A DNA stretch of 64,000 nt from Variovorax sp. TBS-050B (GCF_029893635.1 NZ_JARXYR010000002.1:62001-126000); one strand, 5' to 3'; shown: positions 9,962-17,603, counted from the stretch's first letter. A program made the numbers and translations. The notes: generated by a model from the letters alone, not told the origin.

Positions 9962-11494
9962 TCACTGGGTGTTGCCGGCCGGCGCGACCGGTGCGGGGGT
10001 GGCGCTTTCGAGGGCACCGTTCATGTAGACCTCCATGCGGCTCGGCACCACGTGGTTGTCGGTAGGCAGCCGCGGCGCCTCGGCGAGCGGGCGCACCAGC
10101 CTCGGCGTGATCACGAACATCAGCTCGGTCTGGTCGTTCTGGAACTCGGTGCTGCGGAACAGCGCCCCCATCACCGGCACCTCGCCGAGGCCGGGGTAGC
10201 GCTTCACGGTCTCGGTGACGTTGCTCTTGATCAGGCCCGCGATCACGAAGCTCTGGCCGTCGTTGAGCTGCACCGTGGTGTCGGCGCGCCGCACCGTGAG
10301 CGAGGGCAGCACCGCGGTCTGGCCGTTGATGGTGGTGAAGGGCGAGCCGGTCTGCGAGAGGTCCGACACCTCCGACACCATCTTGAGGTTCACGCGCCCG
10401 CCGCCGAGCACGGTGGGCGTGAACTTCACGCCGATGCCGAACTCCTTCTCCTCGAGCGTGATGGTCGCGCTGTTGCGCCCGGTCGCGTTCTGCGCCACCG
10501 GAATGAAGATCTTGCCGCCCGAGAGAAAGCTCGCGGGCTGGCCGCTGATCGCCATGATGTTGGGCTCGGCGAGGATGCGCACCAGGCCGTCGTCCTTCTG
10601 GCCGTCGAGGCCGACCGTGGTGCGGCCGATGCGGAAGGCCTCGAGCAGGCCCGCGCCGCCGCTCAGGAAGTCGGAGATCAGCGTGTAGTTGTCGAGCCCG
10701 CCGTTGCCGAAGCGCCGCAGCCCGACGCGCGCACCCAGCCGGTCGAGCAGCGTCTTGCTGACCTCGGCGATCTTCACTTCGAGCATCACCTGCTGGGGCG
10801 TCGCCACGCGCAGCAGGTTCACCACCTTCTTGCCGTCGGCACCGTAGGCCGAGGCCAGGCTCATCACGTCGTCGAGCTTGAGCGCATCGCTGATCTCGCC
10901 GGTGAGCACGATCGAGCGCTCGGCGCTGCGCACGCGGATGCGGCTTTCCTCCGGCATCAGCTCGGCGAGCTTGGCCTGCAGCGCGCCCGGGTCGATGGTG
11001 ACGATCACGTCCTTGATGTAGCAGGTGCCGTCGGCGCTCTGCAGCACCACGTTCATCGAGCCCGCCTGGCGGCCGCGGAAGAACAGGTCGGTGGGACTCA
11101 GCAGCATGACGTCGACGTCGGCGATCCCCTCCCCCGTGTTGCGCATGGCGGCGGCCGGCTGGGCGGCATTCGCGGGCTGCGCCGCCGCGGCCGGCTGCAC
11201 CATCGCGCCGCCGCCGGGCGGCTGGCCGCTGACCACGATGCGCGCCACGCGCGTGCGCAGCGGAATCACGACCGACTTGCCGAGCACCGCGCGCGTCGGC
11301 TCGTCGTCCGGAATGATGGCGGTGCAGCGCCGGGCAGCGGGCGCGGCAGGCGCAGTGGGCGCCGCAGCGGCGACGGGCTGCGTGGCCGCGACCGGCACCG
11401 GCGACGGCGCCGCCACGTCGGCCGCACCCGCGGGTGCGGCCAGCATGGCGAGCACCGCGAGCAGCGCGGCGCGTGAGGAAGTGAGGTGTTGCAC
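9962..11494 (-). CDS. rcpA: Outer-membrane secretin RcpA/CpaC
   Basis: 510 residues. A signal peptide (about 24 residues ending PAGAA) is followed by an Ala/Pro-rich stretch, a BON-like domain (SRIRVRSAERSIVLTGEISD) and the C-terminal secretin domain (about residues 230-465), which includes VNLKMVSEVSDLS and the closing LPVMG-like turn (GEVPVMGALFRST) with TELMFVITPRLV. Secretins form the outer-membrane gate for the Flp pilus. It lies between cpaB and the lipoprotein gene, as usual. Confidence 0.93.
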   Translation of the reverse strand: MQHLTSSRAALLAVLAMLAAPAGAADVAAPSPVPVAATQPVAAAAPTAPAAPAARRCTAIIPDDEPTRAVLGKSVVIPLRTRVARIVVSGQPPGGGAMVQPAAAAQPANAAQPAAAMRNTGEGIADVDVMLLSPTDLFFRGRQAGSMNVVLQSADGTCYIKDVIVTIDPGALQAKLAELMPEESRIRVRSAERSIVLTGEISDALKLDDVMSLASAYGADGKKVVNLLRVATPQQVMLEVKIAEVSKTLLDRLGARVGLRRFGNGGLDNYTLISDFLSGGAGLLEAFRIGRTTVGLDGQKDDGLVRILAEPNIMAISGQPASFLSGGKIFIPVAQNATGRNSATITLEEKEFGIGVKFTPTVLGGGRVNLKMVSEVSDLSQTGSPFTTINGQTAVLPSLTVRRADTTVQLNDGQSFVIAGLIKSNVTETVKRYPGLGEVPVMGALFRSTEFQNDQTELMFVITPRLVRPLAEAPRLPTDNHVVPSRMEVYMNGALESATPAPVAPAGNTQ

Positions 11495-11518
11495 TTGGGG
11501 TTCCTCCGGGTGTTCGGA

Positions 11519-12355
11519 TCAGAAGCAGGTGAGCGAGCGCGCCGCGTGCTGGATCACTTCCACGCACTCGGGCTGCCGCGCGACGACGGTCGCGGGCCGC
11601 GGCGCGCGCACCGGTGGCGCCGGTGCGGCGGTGGAGACCGGCACGATGTGCTTGTCGCCGAAGAGCTGGCCCTTGGTGATGCCGGCGGTCGCCACCGTGG
11701 TCCGGTCCATCTGGTTGCGCAGCACCAGCGACAGCGTGCCCACGCTGCGCGCGAGATCGAGCTTCTCGGAATCCTCGAGCGAGAGTTCGAGCGTCACCGC
11801 ACTCACCACCTTCGGCTTGGTCTCGTCGCGGTTGGCCTCCTGCGCGACCGCGAGCACCAGCACCTTCTCGAGCACGGTCTTGCTGATCTGGCTGGCCTCC
11901 TCGCCGCGCGCCTTGTCCTGCTGCGCGTTGACCATCACGTCGACGTAGTTGCCGGGCAATGCGAAGCCCGCCACGCCGACCACGTCGTTGACGCGCACCG
12001 TCATCGCGCGCTTGCCGCTCGCGATCACCGCCGAGAGGCCGCCCTTGGTGCCGACGGGCGCCAGCTTGCCTTCGAGGATCGCCTCGCCGCGCAGCACGCC
12101 GACCCTGACCACGCGCTCCTCGAGCGACTTGGCATCCTTGAACGCGCCCGTCGGCACCGAGCCGCTGGGCCAGTCGATCACCGAGAGCATCTGCGGGTTG
12201 AGCCGGCTGCCGAGCTCGATGTCGACCGCGGCCACGATCACCTTGTTGGAAGCGATGCCGCCTTGTCGAGAGACCCAGCCCGTCGCATAGATGGCGGCCG
12301 CGAGGCCGGTCAGGAGGGCCAGCAGCAGCAGCCCGAGCGCCTTGATGTTTTTCAT
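11519..12355 (-). CDS. cpaB: Flp pilus assembly protein CpaB/RcpC
   Basis: 278 residues with an N-terminal membrane anchor (GLLLLALLTGLAAAIYA), then an SAF-like domain (IELGSRLNPQMLSVIDWPSG) and the RcpC domain with LPGNYVDVMVNAQ. The end is Pro/Ala-rich with two Cys (residues 264-277 region). CpaB is a periplasmic partner of the secretin in Tad pili. It starts 24 bp upstream of the secretin gene in transcription order. Confidence 0.92.
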   Translation of the reverse strand: MKNIKALGLLLLALLTGLAAAIYATGWVSRQGGIASNKVIVAAVDIELGSRLNPQMLSVIDWPSGSVPTGAFKDAKSLEERVVRVGVLRGEAILEGKLAPVGTKGGLSAVIASGKRAMTVRVNDVVGVAGFALPGNYVDVMVNAQQDKARGEEASQISKTVLEKVLVLAVAQEANRDETKPKVVSAVTLELSLEDSEKLDLARSVGTLSLVLRNQMDRTTVATAGITKGQLFGDKHIVPVSTAAPAPPVRAPRPATVVARQPECVEVIQHAARSLTCF

Positions 12356-12397
12356 GCGAGTCTCCGCGAGGATTGGAGGGATGGACGAAGGGGCGGG

Positions 12398-12982
12398 CTA
12401 CACGTAGCCCAGCTGGTGCGCCAGGATCTCGGCAACGGTCCCCGCGCAGATGCAGATGCCGTAGGGCAGCTTTCCGATCGACTGCCGCGGGTCGACGGTT
12501 GCGCTCGGGCGCACGCCGGCCATGCCCGAGACGACGAGGCCCTGCGCCGCATGCTTCACGTTGGACAGCATGTGGCACAGGCGGCGCCGGTGGAGCGCGA
12601 AGGCGATCGCCGCCACGCCGCCGGCGATGCAGGTGAACAGAATGGCGACCAGCGTCTGGTACGGCCCGAGGAAGGCGCCGACCATCGCCATCAGCTTGAC
12701 GTCGCCCGCGCCCATGATCCCGAGCAGGTAGAACGGCAGCATGATCGCGAAGCCGGTCGCCAGCCCGCCCAGCGCCAGCGAGGCGCCGGCCGCGGGCGTG
12801 CGCGCCGCGAAGGTGCCGTAGATCACCGCGAAGACCATGCCGCCGAAGGTGAGCCAGTTGGGAATGCGGTAGAAGCGCCAGTCGCTGACCGCGGCCATCA
12901 GCAGCAGCACGAGCAGCCCGCCCATGCGGAAGTCCGTGGCCAGCATGGTGAGCAGGTCGAGGAAGGCGTCGAGTTCGCGCAT
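12398..12982 (-). CDS. tadV: Prepilin peptidase TadV/CpaA (A24 family)
   Basis: 194 residues, mostly membrane helices. Both catalytic aspartates of A24 peptidases are visible: the first in AAVSDWRFYRIPNW and the second in the GxGD motif MGAGDVKLM. The enzyme cleaves the leader of Flp and TadE-type pilins after Gly at the cytoplasmic face. The C-terminal ~40 residues (KLPYGICICAG) match CpaA. It is the second gene of the tad operon, after the small Flp-like ORF. Confidence 0.93.
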   Translation of the reverse strand: MRELDAFLDLLTMLATDFRMGGLLVLLLMAAVSDWRFYRIPNWLTFGGMVFAVIYGTFAARTPAAGASLALGGLATGFAIMLPFYLLGIMGAGDVKLMAMVGAFLGPYQTLVAILFTCIAGGVAAIAFALHRRRLCHMLSNVKHAAQGLVVSGMAGVRPSATVDPRQSIGKLPYGICICAGTVAEILAHQLGYV

Positions 12983-13022
12983 GGTGCGTGCGTCCGTCGT
13001 GGTTGGCTGCGGCCGAAGCAGC

Positions 13023-13169
13023 TCAGGCGCTGCGCCGGAGCGCCAGCAGCAACAAGAGGCACACCACCAGCACGAGCGAGCCGATGAGGGCGAACTCCAT
13101 GAACGACATGCCCGCGTCCTCGCGCAGCAGGTTCAGGAAAGTTCTTGGCAGCAGGTTGATCGGTTCCAT
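13023..13169 (-). CDS. 48-residue Flp-like pilin/pseudopilin, first gene of the tad operon
   Basis: A short frame from ATG 13167-13169 to TGA 13023-13025 with GGGGAA 6 bases upstream. The protein has a hydrophilic leader ending REDAG, then MSFMEFALIGSLVLVVCLLL, then a basic stop. A Gly followed five residues later by Glu-Phe and one membrane helix is the type III (Flp/TadE) prepilin signal, compared with EGAQVVEYALI in the two larger pilins. It lacks any exported C-terminal tail and the Cys pair. It is probably a minor pilin or a tiny TadE-like subunit. Its place next to the prepilin peptidase supports a pilus role. Confidence 0.78.
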   Translation of the reverse strand: MEPINLLPRTFLNLLREDAGMSFMEFALIGSLVLVVCLLLLLALRRSA

Positions 13170-13257
13170 GCGTGTTCCCCGGTGATGTGGATCGGGCGTT
13201 TTGCCGTGGGGTCACTGTAGGAATCGCCCGGCGCGCGCACATGAGCGCTGCGCCCCT

Positions 13258-13273
13258 TTGTCCAGGGAGACAA
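13258..13273. promoter_or_regulatory. Candidate operator upstream of the tad operon
   Basis: Inverted repeat TTGTC-N6-GACAA, about 90 bases before the first tad gene, within the 226-bp gap that must hold the tad promoter. No convincing -35/-10 pair could be assigned. It could be a binding site for a regulator of pilus expression. Arms are only 5 bp. Confidence 0.3.
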
Positions 13274-13331
13274 GCGCCCCGGCCGGCTCCGGCGCGACCA
13301 TGACAAAGCGCCTGCCTGCGCGGGCGCAAGG

Positions 13332-13366
13332 AAAAAGGGCCCTGGCATTGCGCCAGGGCCCTTTTT
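13332..13366. terminator. Bidirectional intrinsic terminator
   Basis: Perfect 15-bp stem (arms 13332-13346 and 13352-13366) with a 5-base loop and A5/T5 flanks on both sides. On the minus strand it lies just after the SDR gene stop and insulates the tad promoter from SDR read-through. Confidence 0.9.
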
Positions 13367-13395
13367 CTTCGGCTGCCGTCGGGTTCTCGTGCCCG

Positions 13396-14100
13396 TCAGT
13401 CGAGCGCGAGGTGCTGCCCGTGCAGCGCCGCCGCCGAGGGTGACGCGAGGAAGGCGATGGTCTCTGCCGCGACCGAGGTCGACACCCATTCGGCGGGGTT
13501 GGCGTCGGGCATGGCCTGCCGGTTCGCGGGCGTGTCGAGCACGGCCGGCGCCACGCTGTTGATGGCCACGCCATGCGGCGCGGCCTCGGCCGCCATGGCT
13601 TCCACCAGCCGCTGCAGCGCGCTCTTCGAAGCGATGTAGGCCGCCATGCCCGGCAGCCCGCGTGCCGCCACCTTGGCGCTCACGGCGACGATGCGGCCCG
13701 CGCCGCGCTCGATCATCGAAGGCAGCACCGCCTGCGTCACCGCCACGAAGGACCAGGCGTTCAGGTCCATCATCCGGTCCCAGCTCGCGCGCGTGAGCGC
13801 ATGCGTGGCCTCGCCCATCTCGAAGCCGCCCGCGATGTGCACCAGCGCGTCGATGCGGCCGAAGGCCTTGAGCGTCTGCGCCGCAACGGCCGACAGCTCG
13901 GCCGTCGAAGTCACGTCGGCCTGCAGCAGCAGGTGCTGCGAGTTGTCGAGGCCGGGGAAGGTCTCGCTCAACCGATCGGCACGGTGGTCGATCAGTGCGA
14001 GGCGCGCGCCCTGCGCCAGAAAATGCTGGACCACCGCGCGGCCCAGCGCGCCTGCGGCGCCGGTGATCACCACGTGCGGAATGGTGCTGGTGTCTGTCAT
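13396..14100 (-). CDS. SDR-family oxidoreductase
   Basis: 234 residues, a short classical SDR. Cofactor motif TGAAGALG is at residues 14-21. The N-A-G position reads HIAGG, and the catalytic Ser-Tyr-Lys is visible as SAKVAARGLPGMAAYIASK. An acidic residue after beta-2 (LIDHR) favours NAD(H). The substrate cannot be deduced. The gene stands alone between the tRNA-Lys promoter and the terminator at 13332-13366. Confidence 0.88.
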   Translation of the reverse strand: MTDTSTIPHVVITGAAGALGRAVVQHFLAQGARLALIDHRADRLSETFPGLDNSQHLLLQADVTSTAELSAVAAQTLKAFGRIDALVHIAGGFEMGEATHALTRASWDRMMDLNAWSFVAVTQAVLPSMIERGAGRIVAVSAKVAARGLPGMAAYIASKSALQRLVEAMAAEAAPHGVAINSVAPAVLDTPANRQAMPDANPAEWVSTSVAAETIAFLASPSAAALHGQHLALD

Positions 14101-14169
14101 GGAAGTTCTCCTGATGAAGGGCGCGGCCCGTCTGTGATGACGAATGCTAACCCGCCGCGCACAAAATCG

Positions 14170-14197
14170 TTGAGCCCCCGAATTTTTACGCTATACT
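14170..14197 (+). promoter_or_regulatory. Promoter of tRNA-Lys
   Basis: -35 TTGAGC (14170-14175), 16-base spacer, -10 TATACT (14192-14197). The mature tRNA begins 40 bases after the -10, consistent with a short 5' leader removed by RNase P. Confidence 0.7.
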
Positions 14198-14236
14198 TGC
14201 GGTCTTGCCAAAAAACGCCAGACGTTTGAAAAGCAA

Positions 14237-14312
14237 GGGCTCTTAGCTCAGTTGGTAGAGCAGCGGACTCTTAATCCGTAGGTCGAGTGTTCGAGTCACT
14301 CAGGGCCCACCA
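14237..14312 (+). tRNA. tRNA-Lys (CTT)
   Basis: 76 bases that fold as a full cloverleaf. The 7-bp acceptor begins GGGCTCT and pairs with AGGGCCC, and CCA is encoded. The D arm is GCTC/GAGC. The anticodon loop CTCTTAA gives anticodon CTT (Lys). The T arm is GAGTG-TTCGAGT-CACTC. It has its own promoter and terminator. No integrase or direct repeat of the tRNA end is seen nearby. Confidence 0.97.
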
Positions 14313-14321
14313 ACCAACATG

Positions 14322-14354
14322 AAAAGCCTGCTACCTCACCGGTAGCAGGCTTTT
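14322..14354 (+). terminator. Terminator of tRNA-Lys
   Basis: A 14-bp stem (arms 14322-14335 and 14341-14354) with loop TCACC, followed by a run of six T. It starts 10 bases after the tRNA CCA end. Confidence 0.92.
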
Positions 14355-14418
14355 TTCATGGCCGCGCGGTGCAGCGCGCCCTGCCCGCCCGCAGGCACTT
14401 GGGCCGCCGCTGCGCCGC

Positions 14419-14610
14419 ATGCGCGACTGCGATTTTTTCAGCAGAACGGCACTATTTCACGATTTGCTCGACGGTGTGCACCGGCGCCGGGCGGTCGCCT
14501 ACGCGAGGACGGGGTTCGGCGTGGCATCTTGCGGGTTGCTGTCACGCATCGCCCGGAAGAAGAACAACCACAAGGCCGATCGGAAACTTCGCGCCCGAAG
14601 CGCAAGCTGA
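14419..14610 (+). CDS. Uncertain small ORF or small RNA locus
   Basis: 63 codons ending 7 bases before a rho-independent terminator (14617-14639). Because tRNA-Lys has its own terminator at 14354, the second terminator suggests a separate plus-strand transcript in 14355-14639. The protein is basic at its end (RIARKKNNHKADRK) and matches nothing I recognise. No Shine-Dalgarno site precedes the ATG, so the transcript may be a non-coding RNA instead. Confidence 0.25.
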   Translation: MRDCDFFSRTALFHDLLDGVHRRRAVAYARTGFGVASCGLLSRIARKKNNHKADRKLRARSAS

Positions 14611-14616
14611 TTTTTT

Positions 14617-14639
14617 ACCCGCTCCGGCGGGTTTTTTTT
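14617..14639 (+). terminator. Rho-independent terminator
   Basis: Stem ACCCGC/GCGGGT with loop TCCG, followed by eight T (14632-14639). It functions on the plus strand; on the minus strand no T run follows. Confidence 0.8.
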
Positions 14640-14673
14640 GGCCTGCGCTTTCCCGCCGCAGCGCGGGCCGTCG

Positions 14674-14889
14674 CTACCACTCGCCGACCAGGCGCACGCG
14701 CTGATCGAGATCGAGGTGGTCGATGCCCGGCAACGGCGGCGCGCGTGAAGCGTCGGTGCGCGCATCGGGCGCACGGGTCGAGGCAGCGGCGGCAAGGCGC
14801 CGTGCCAGCGCTTGCGCCACCCGCTCGCGCGCGAGCGAGGCGCGAACGGCGGTGATCCTCCGGAACGGGGTGTTGCTGCGCTTGCGCAT
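14674..14889 (-). CDS. Small basic hypothetical protein (71 aa)
   Basis: Start ATG 14887-14889 is preceded by AAAGGAG at 6 bases, one of the best ribosome sites in the window, which makes this a likely real gene despite its size. The protein is Arg/Ala-rich (MRKRSNTPFRRITAVRASL at the start), with an amphipathic Arg-Ala region about residues 15-35 and an acidic end (GIDHLDLDQRVRLVGEW). No membrane segment or known domain is seen. Function unknown. Confidence 0.55.
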   Translation of the reverse strand: MRKRSNTPFRRITAVRASLARERVAQALARRLAAAASTRAPDARTDASRAPPLPGIDHLDLDQRVRLVGEW

Positions 14890-15109
14890 GGCGGCTCCTT
14901 TCAGGGTGGGGCCGGCGGCGCCATTTCGGTTGTGTCCTCGCGCGACGGACGGCAGCACCTGCATGCTGCCGCCCCGTCCGACGTCGCTGCACAGGAACGG
15001 GCCACTTTCCTGCACATCCCGCCAGGCCGTCGACGCGGCTGGAACTGGCGGTGTGGCGAAGGCACACCCGAAATGGCATGGCCGACAAAAACAAACAAAC
15101 AAAAAGCGA

Positions 15110-15142
15110 AGAGGCCCGGAACCTTGCGGTGTCCGGGCCTCT
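15110..15142 (-). terminator. Probable minus-strand terminator
   Basis: Perfect 11-bp stem (15110-15120 with 15132-15142), loop of 11 bases, followed on the minus strand by a T-rich tract (complement of 15086-15105). It lies 27 bases past the stop of the short minus frame ending at 15169, suggesting that a minus-strand transcript ends here. Confidence 0.6.
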
Positions 15143-15168
15143 GGTGAAGAGCGCTTGGAAGGTCTGCG

Positions 15169-15312
15169 CTACGCGCAACCTCCGCCCGGTGGCATCTGAA
15201 CTTCGAACGCGGCAACGCGCACGAGCGATCGGCCCGAAGCGGGTCGAATGCTGGTGAGATGGCGTGCGTTGGTCACGATGCGTCCTGGCGGAGGGTTGCC
15301 GGGAGAAGACAT
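15169..15312 (-). CDS. Doubtful short ORF before a terminator
   Basis: 47 codons from ATG 15310-15312; a TTG at 15408 would give 79 codons but would run through the promoter of the divergent HTH gene. There is no Shine-Dalgarno site and no recognisable domain. The only support is the terminator hairpin just downstream. The wider stretch 14890-15392 otherwise holds no gene I can support. Confidence 0.2.
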   Translation of the reverse strand: MSSPGNPPPGRIVTNARHLTSIRPASGRSLVRVAAFEVQMPPGGGCA

Positions 15313-15342
15313 GGGCGGTATGAACCGCGAATGAGCCGGACT

Positions 15343-15381
15343 GTAAATAGTGTTTACGGCAGCGTCAACAACCGGGACAAT
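15343..15381 (+). promoter_or_regulatory. Promoter with overlapping palindromic operator
   Basis: Palindrome GTAAA-N5-TTTAC (15343-15357) overlaps a -35-like TTTACG (15353-15358), which is followed after exactly 17 bases by GACAAT (15376-15381). The HTH gene starts 12 bases later. The arrangement is what an autoregulated repressor gene would show. Confidence 0.5.
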
Positions 15382-15392
15382 CTTTTCTCGTC

Positions 15393-15803
15393 TTGTTGTT
15401 GTTTTCAAACAGAGTGCCCAATCCCACCGTCGCGCGCCGCCGCAATGTTCTTGCGCTGCACCGCCGTTTTCTCGAAGGGGCCATCGCGGCCGGCCTGCCC
15501 GCCAAGGGCCTGGACCAGGCCTTCGCGAGGAAGATCGAAATCTCGCCGAGCATGTGGAGCCAGATCAAGAGCGCCCGGCCGATCGGCGACAAGCTCGCGC
15601 GCCAGATCGAGCGGCATTGCGAGGTCGAGCCCGGATGGCTCGATCGCGAAGACCTCGCGAGCGAGCTGCCCGACGCGGCCGAGGAACGCTTCGTCGCGGC
15701 CGCGCGCGAGGCCTGGCGGCAGTCCAATGCGAAGGGAAAGAAGGAACTGAGCGGCTGGCTGCGGCAGCGCCTGCGCGAAGCCGGTGAACCGGGCGCGCCC
15801 TGA
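15393..15803 (+). CDS. Small HTH (Cro/CI-like) DNA-binding protein
   Basis: About 136 residues if started at the TTG at 15393; a GTG at 15414 (129 residues) is an alternative and neither has a clear ribosome site. Helices around residues 38-75 (GLDQAFARKIEISPSMWSQI, then GDKLARQIERHCEVEPGWLD) look like the lambda-repressor-type HTH, with the typical end of the domain at EPGWLD. The C-terminal part is charged and helical, without a peptidase or ligand domain. The candidate operator at its promoter suggests autoregulation. It may be a remnant of a mobile element or a stand-alone regulator. Confidence 0.7.
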   Translation: MLLFSNRVPNPTVARRRNVLALHRRFLEGAIAAGLPAKGLDQAFARKIEISPSMWSQIKSARPIGDKLARQIERHCEVEPGWLDREDLASELPDAAEERFVAAAREAWRQSNAKGKKELSGWLRQRLREAGEPGAP

Positions 15804-15809
15804 GGCGGC

Positions 15810-16241
15810 TCAGGCAGCCGGCGCGAAGCCGCGCAGCACGGCCGCACGCAGGTCGTCGGGAATCTCCACCGCGCGGTGGCTTTCGAGCGAGGTGGTCACG
15901 AGCACCTGCTTGAGCTGCATGCGCAGTTCGTCGCTCGCCGGATCGAAGCAGCGCAGCGCGAGCGCCAGCGAGCGCGAACCCAGCCGCTCGACCGAGAGCC
16001 CCAGCATCACGTGGTCGCCCATGCGGCTCACGGCGCGGAAGTCGGCTTCGAGCCGCACCGTCGGCAGGCCGATGCGACGCTCGGCGATCAGCGCGTGGTA
16101 GTCGATGCCGAGGCCCTCGCTCACCCAGTCCTCGACGAGCCCGTTGAGCATCACGAAGTACTGCGGATAGAAGACGATGCCGGCGGGGTCGCAGTCCGAG
16201 AAGCGGACCATGCGCGCGCGGCGGAACTCGGCCGCGCTCAT
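15810..16241 (-). CDS. 4-hydroxybenzoyl-CoA thioesterase-family (hot-dog) thioesterase
   Basis: 143 residues from ATG 16239-16241. The active-site signature FSDCDPAGIVFYPQYF with catalytic Asp is diagnostic of the YbgC/4HBT hot-dog family, which hydrolyses acyl- or aroyl-CoA esters. The start overlaps the MarR stop (ATGA), so it is coupled to the catabolic operon. In this setting an aromatic CoA thioester such as 2-aminobenzoyl-CoA is a plausible substrate, but the sequence cannot prove it. Confidence 0.85.
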   Translation of the reverse strand: MSAAEFRRARMVRFSDCDPAGIVFYPQYFVMLNGLVEDWVSEGLGIDYHALIAERRIGLPTVRLEADFRAVSRMGDHVMLGLSVERLGSRSLALALRCFDPASDELRMQLKQVLVTTSLESHRAVEIPDDLRAAVLRGFAPAA

Positions 16242-16774
16242 GCGGCGTCCTCCGCCGCGGCATCGCTGCGCATCACGTGCACGCGCAGCAGCCCGAGCTG
16301 CGCATGCATCTGCTTCACGGTCTTCATGTCGAGGCCCGAGAACATCTCCAGGATCCACTGCTCGTGTTCCTTGGCCATGGCCTCGAAGCTCGTGCGGCCG
16401 CGCGGCGTGAGGCTCACGATCCAGGAGCGCCGGTCGTCGGGGCTGTGCGTGCGCACCACCACGCCTTCGCGCTCGAGCTCGTCGGTCAGGCCGGTGACGT
16501 TGCCGCCCGTCACCATCAGGTAGCGCGAGAGCACGCGCATCTTGAGGCCCTCTTCGTAGCGGTAGAGCTGCGCCATGTAGTCGAAGCGCGCGAGCGAGAT
16601 GCCGAAGCGTTCGCGCAGCCGGCGCCGGATCTCGGCCTCGATCTGCGTGGTGCTCGCCAGCATGCGCAGCCAGAGCTTGAGCATCGCGTGGTCCTCGCGG
16701 CCGGCGCGCGCCTCGTGGCCGAGCTCCTCGGCGTCGCTGAGCGCGGCATGCGAGGCATCGTGGCGCATCGCCAT
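16238..16774 (-). CDS. MarR-family transcriptional regulator
   Basis: 178 residues from the ATG at 16772-16774, whose bases overlap the SDR stop as TGATG; a GTG two codons upstream is possible. The winged helix is clear: LSRYLMVTGGNVTGLTDELE is the recognition region and SPDDRRSWIVSLTPRG the wing with the conserved D-R. MarR proteins repress catabolic genes and release DNA on binding an aromatic ligand. It is inside the operon it probably controls. A TAGT-N5-ACTA palindrome just before the SDR gene is a candidate target. Confidence 0.9.
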   Translation of the reverse strand: MAMRHDASHAALSDAEELGHEARAGREDHAMLKLWLRMLASTTQIEAEIRRRLRERFGISLARFDYMAQLYRYEEGLKMRVLSRYLMVTGGNVTGLTDELEREGVVVRTHSPDDRRSWIVSLTPRGRTSFEAMAKEHEQWILEMFSGLDMKTVKQMHAQLGLLRVHVMRSDAAAEDAA

Positions 16775-17550
16775 CACATCACCTCCCCGCCCGAGACCGA
16801 GATCGACTGCCCCGTGACGGCGCCGGCGCCCTCGCCGCAGAGCCAGCGCACGGCATCGGCGACTTCGGCCGGCTGCACGATGCGCTTCTGCGGATTGACG
16901 CTCGAGAACTCGGCCAGCGCATCGGCTTCGCTGCGGCCGGTCTTGCCGACCACGTTGGCCACGCTCGTGCGCAGGATGTCGGTGTCGGTGTAGCCGGGGC
17001 AGACCGCGTTCACGGTGACGCCCTTGCGCGCCACTTCGAGCGCGAGCGCGCGCGTGAGCCCGATCACGCCGTGCTTGGCCGCGGTGTAGGCCGCCACGTA
17101 GGCATAGCCCTTCTGGCCCGCGGTGCTCGCGATGTTGACGATGCGGCCCCAGCCCGCGTCGAGCATGCCGGGCAGCGCGGCCTGGGTGCAGAGGAAGGTG
17201 CCGGTCAGGTTCACGCTCAGCATGCGCTGCCAGAGCGCGGCCGAGGTCTTGAGGAAGGGCGCGCTCTCGGCGGCGCCGGCGTTGTTGACGAGGATCGCGA
17301 CCGGCCCGCGCTCTTTGGCTGCCTGCGCGAAGGCCGTGCGCACGGCGGCCTCGTCGGCCACGTCGGCCACCGCCGCGCCGTGGCCCTGGCCTGCGAGCGT
17401 CGCGGCCAGGCGCTGCAGCGCGTCGAGGTCGCGGCCGAGCAATGTGAGGGTGGCGCCTTCGGCGGCGAGGGTGCGGGCGATTTCGGCGCCGATGCCGCGC
17501 GCGGCGCCGGTGACGAGGGCATGGCGCCCGGCGAGTGGATTTGCGTTCAT
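16774..17550 (-). CDS. SDR-family NAD(P)-dependent oxidoreductase (FabG/hydroxyacyl-CoA dehydrogenase-like)
   Basis: 258 residues with TGAARGIG (residues 15-22), [10 protein letters not shown] and catalytic Ser with AAYTAAK. The C-terminus [13 protein letters not shown] is typical of FabG-like enzymes acting on 3-hydroxyacyl thioesters. It precedes the MarR and thioesterase genes with overlapping stop/start. In the catabolic locus it may oxidise a hydroxyacyl-CoA intermediate. The start ATG at 17548-17550 follows a candidate operator. Confidence 0.88.
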   Translation of the reverse strand: MNANPLAGRHALVTGAARGIGAEIARTLAAEGATLTLLGRDLDALQRLAATLAGQGHGAAVADVADEAAVRTAFAQAAKERGPVAILVNNAGAAESAPFLKTSAALWQRMLSVNLTGTFLCTQAALPGMLDAGWGRIVNIASTAGQKGYAYVAAYTAAKHGVIGLTRALALEVARKGVTVNAVCPGYTDTDILRTSVANVVGKTGRSEADALAEFSSVNPQKRIVQPAEVADAVRWLCGEGAGAVTGQSISVSGGEVM

Positions 17551-17562
17551 ACCTGAAATGTT

Positions 17563-17575
17563 TAGTACTGAACTA
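17563..17575 (-). promoter_or_regulatory. Candidate MarR operator
   Basis: Palindrome TAGT-N5-ACTA, 12 bases upstream of the SDR start, in the 53-bp gap between two SDR genes. AT-rich against its surroundings. A similar spacing and size are usual for MarR dimer sites. No second copy was checked systematically. Confidence 0.4.
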
Positions 17576-17603
17576 TTTTAGCGGACCGCCGCGATGGCCC
17601 CGC

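Noticed and set aside
14499..14795. Minus-strand frame containing RDSNPQ, similar to false proteins translated from tRNA genes
   Set aside because: The underlying DNA is not a tRNA T arm and the frame overlaps the better-supported 71-aa gene and a terminator.
14237..15803. Genomic island integrated at tRNA-Lys
   Set aside because: A CI-like HTH gene lies nearby, but there is no integrase, no direct repeat of the tRNA 3' end and no cargo.
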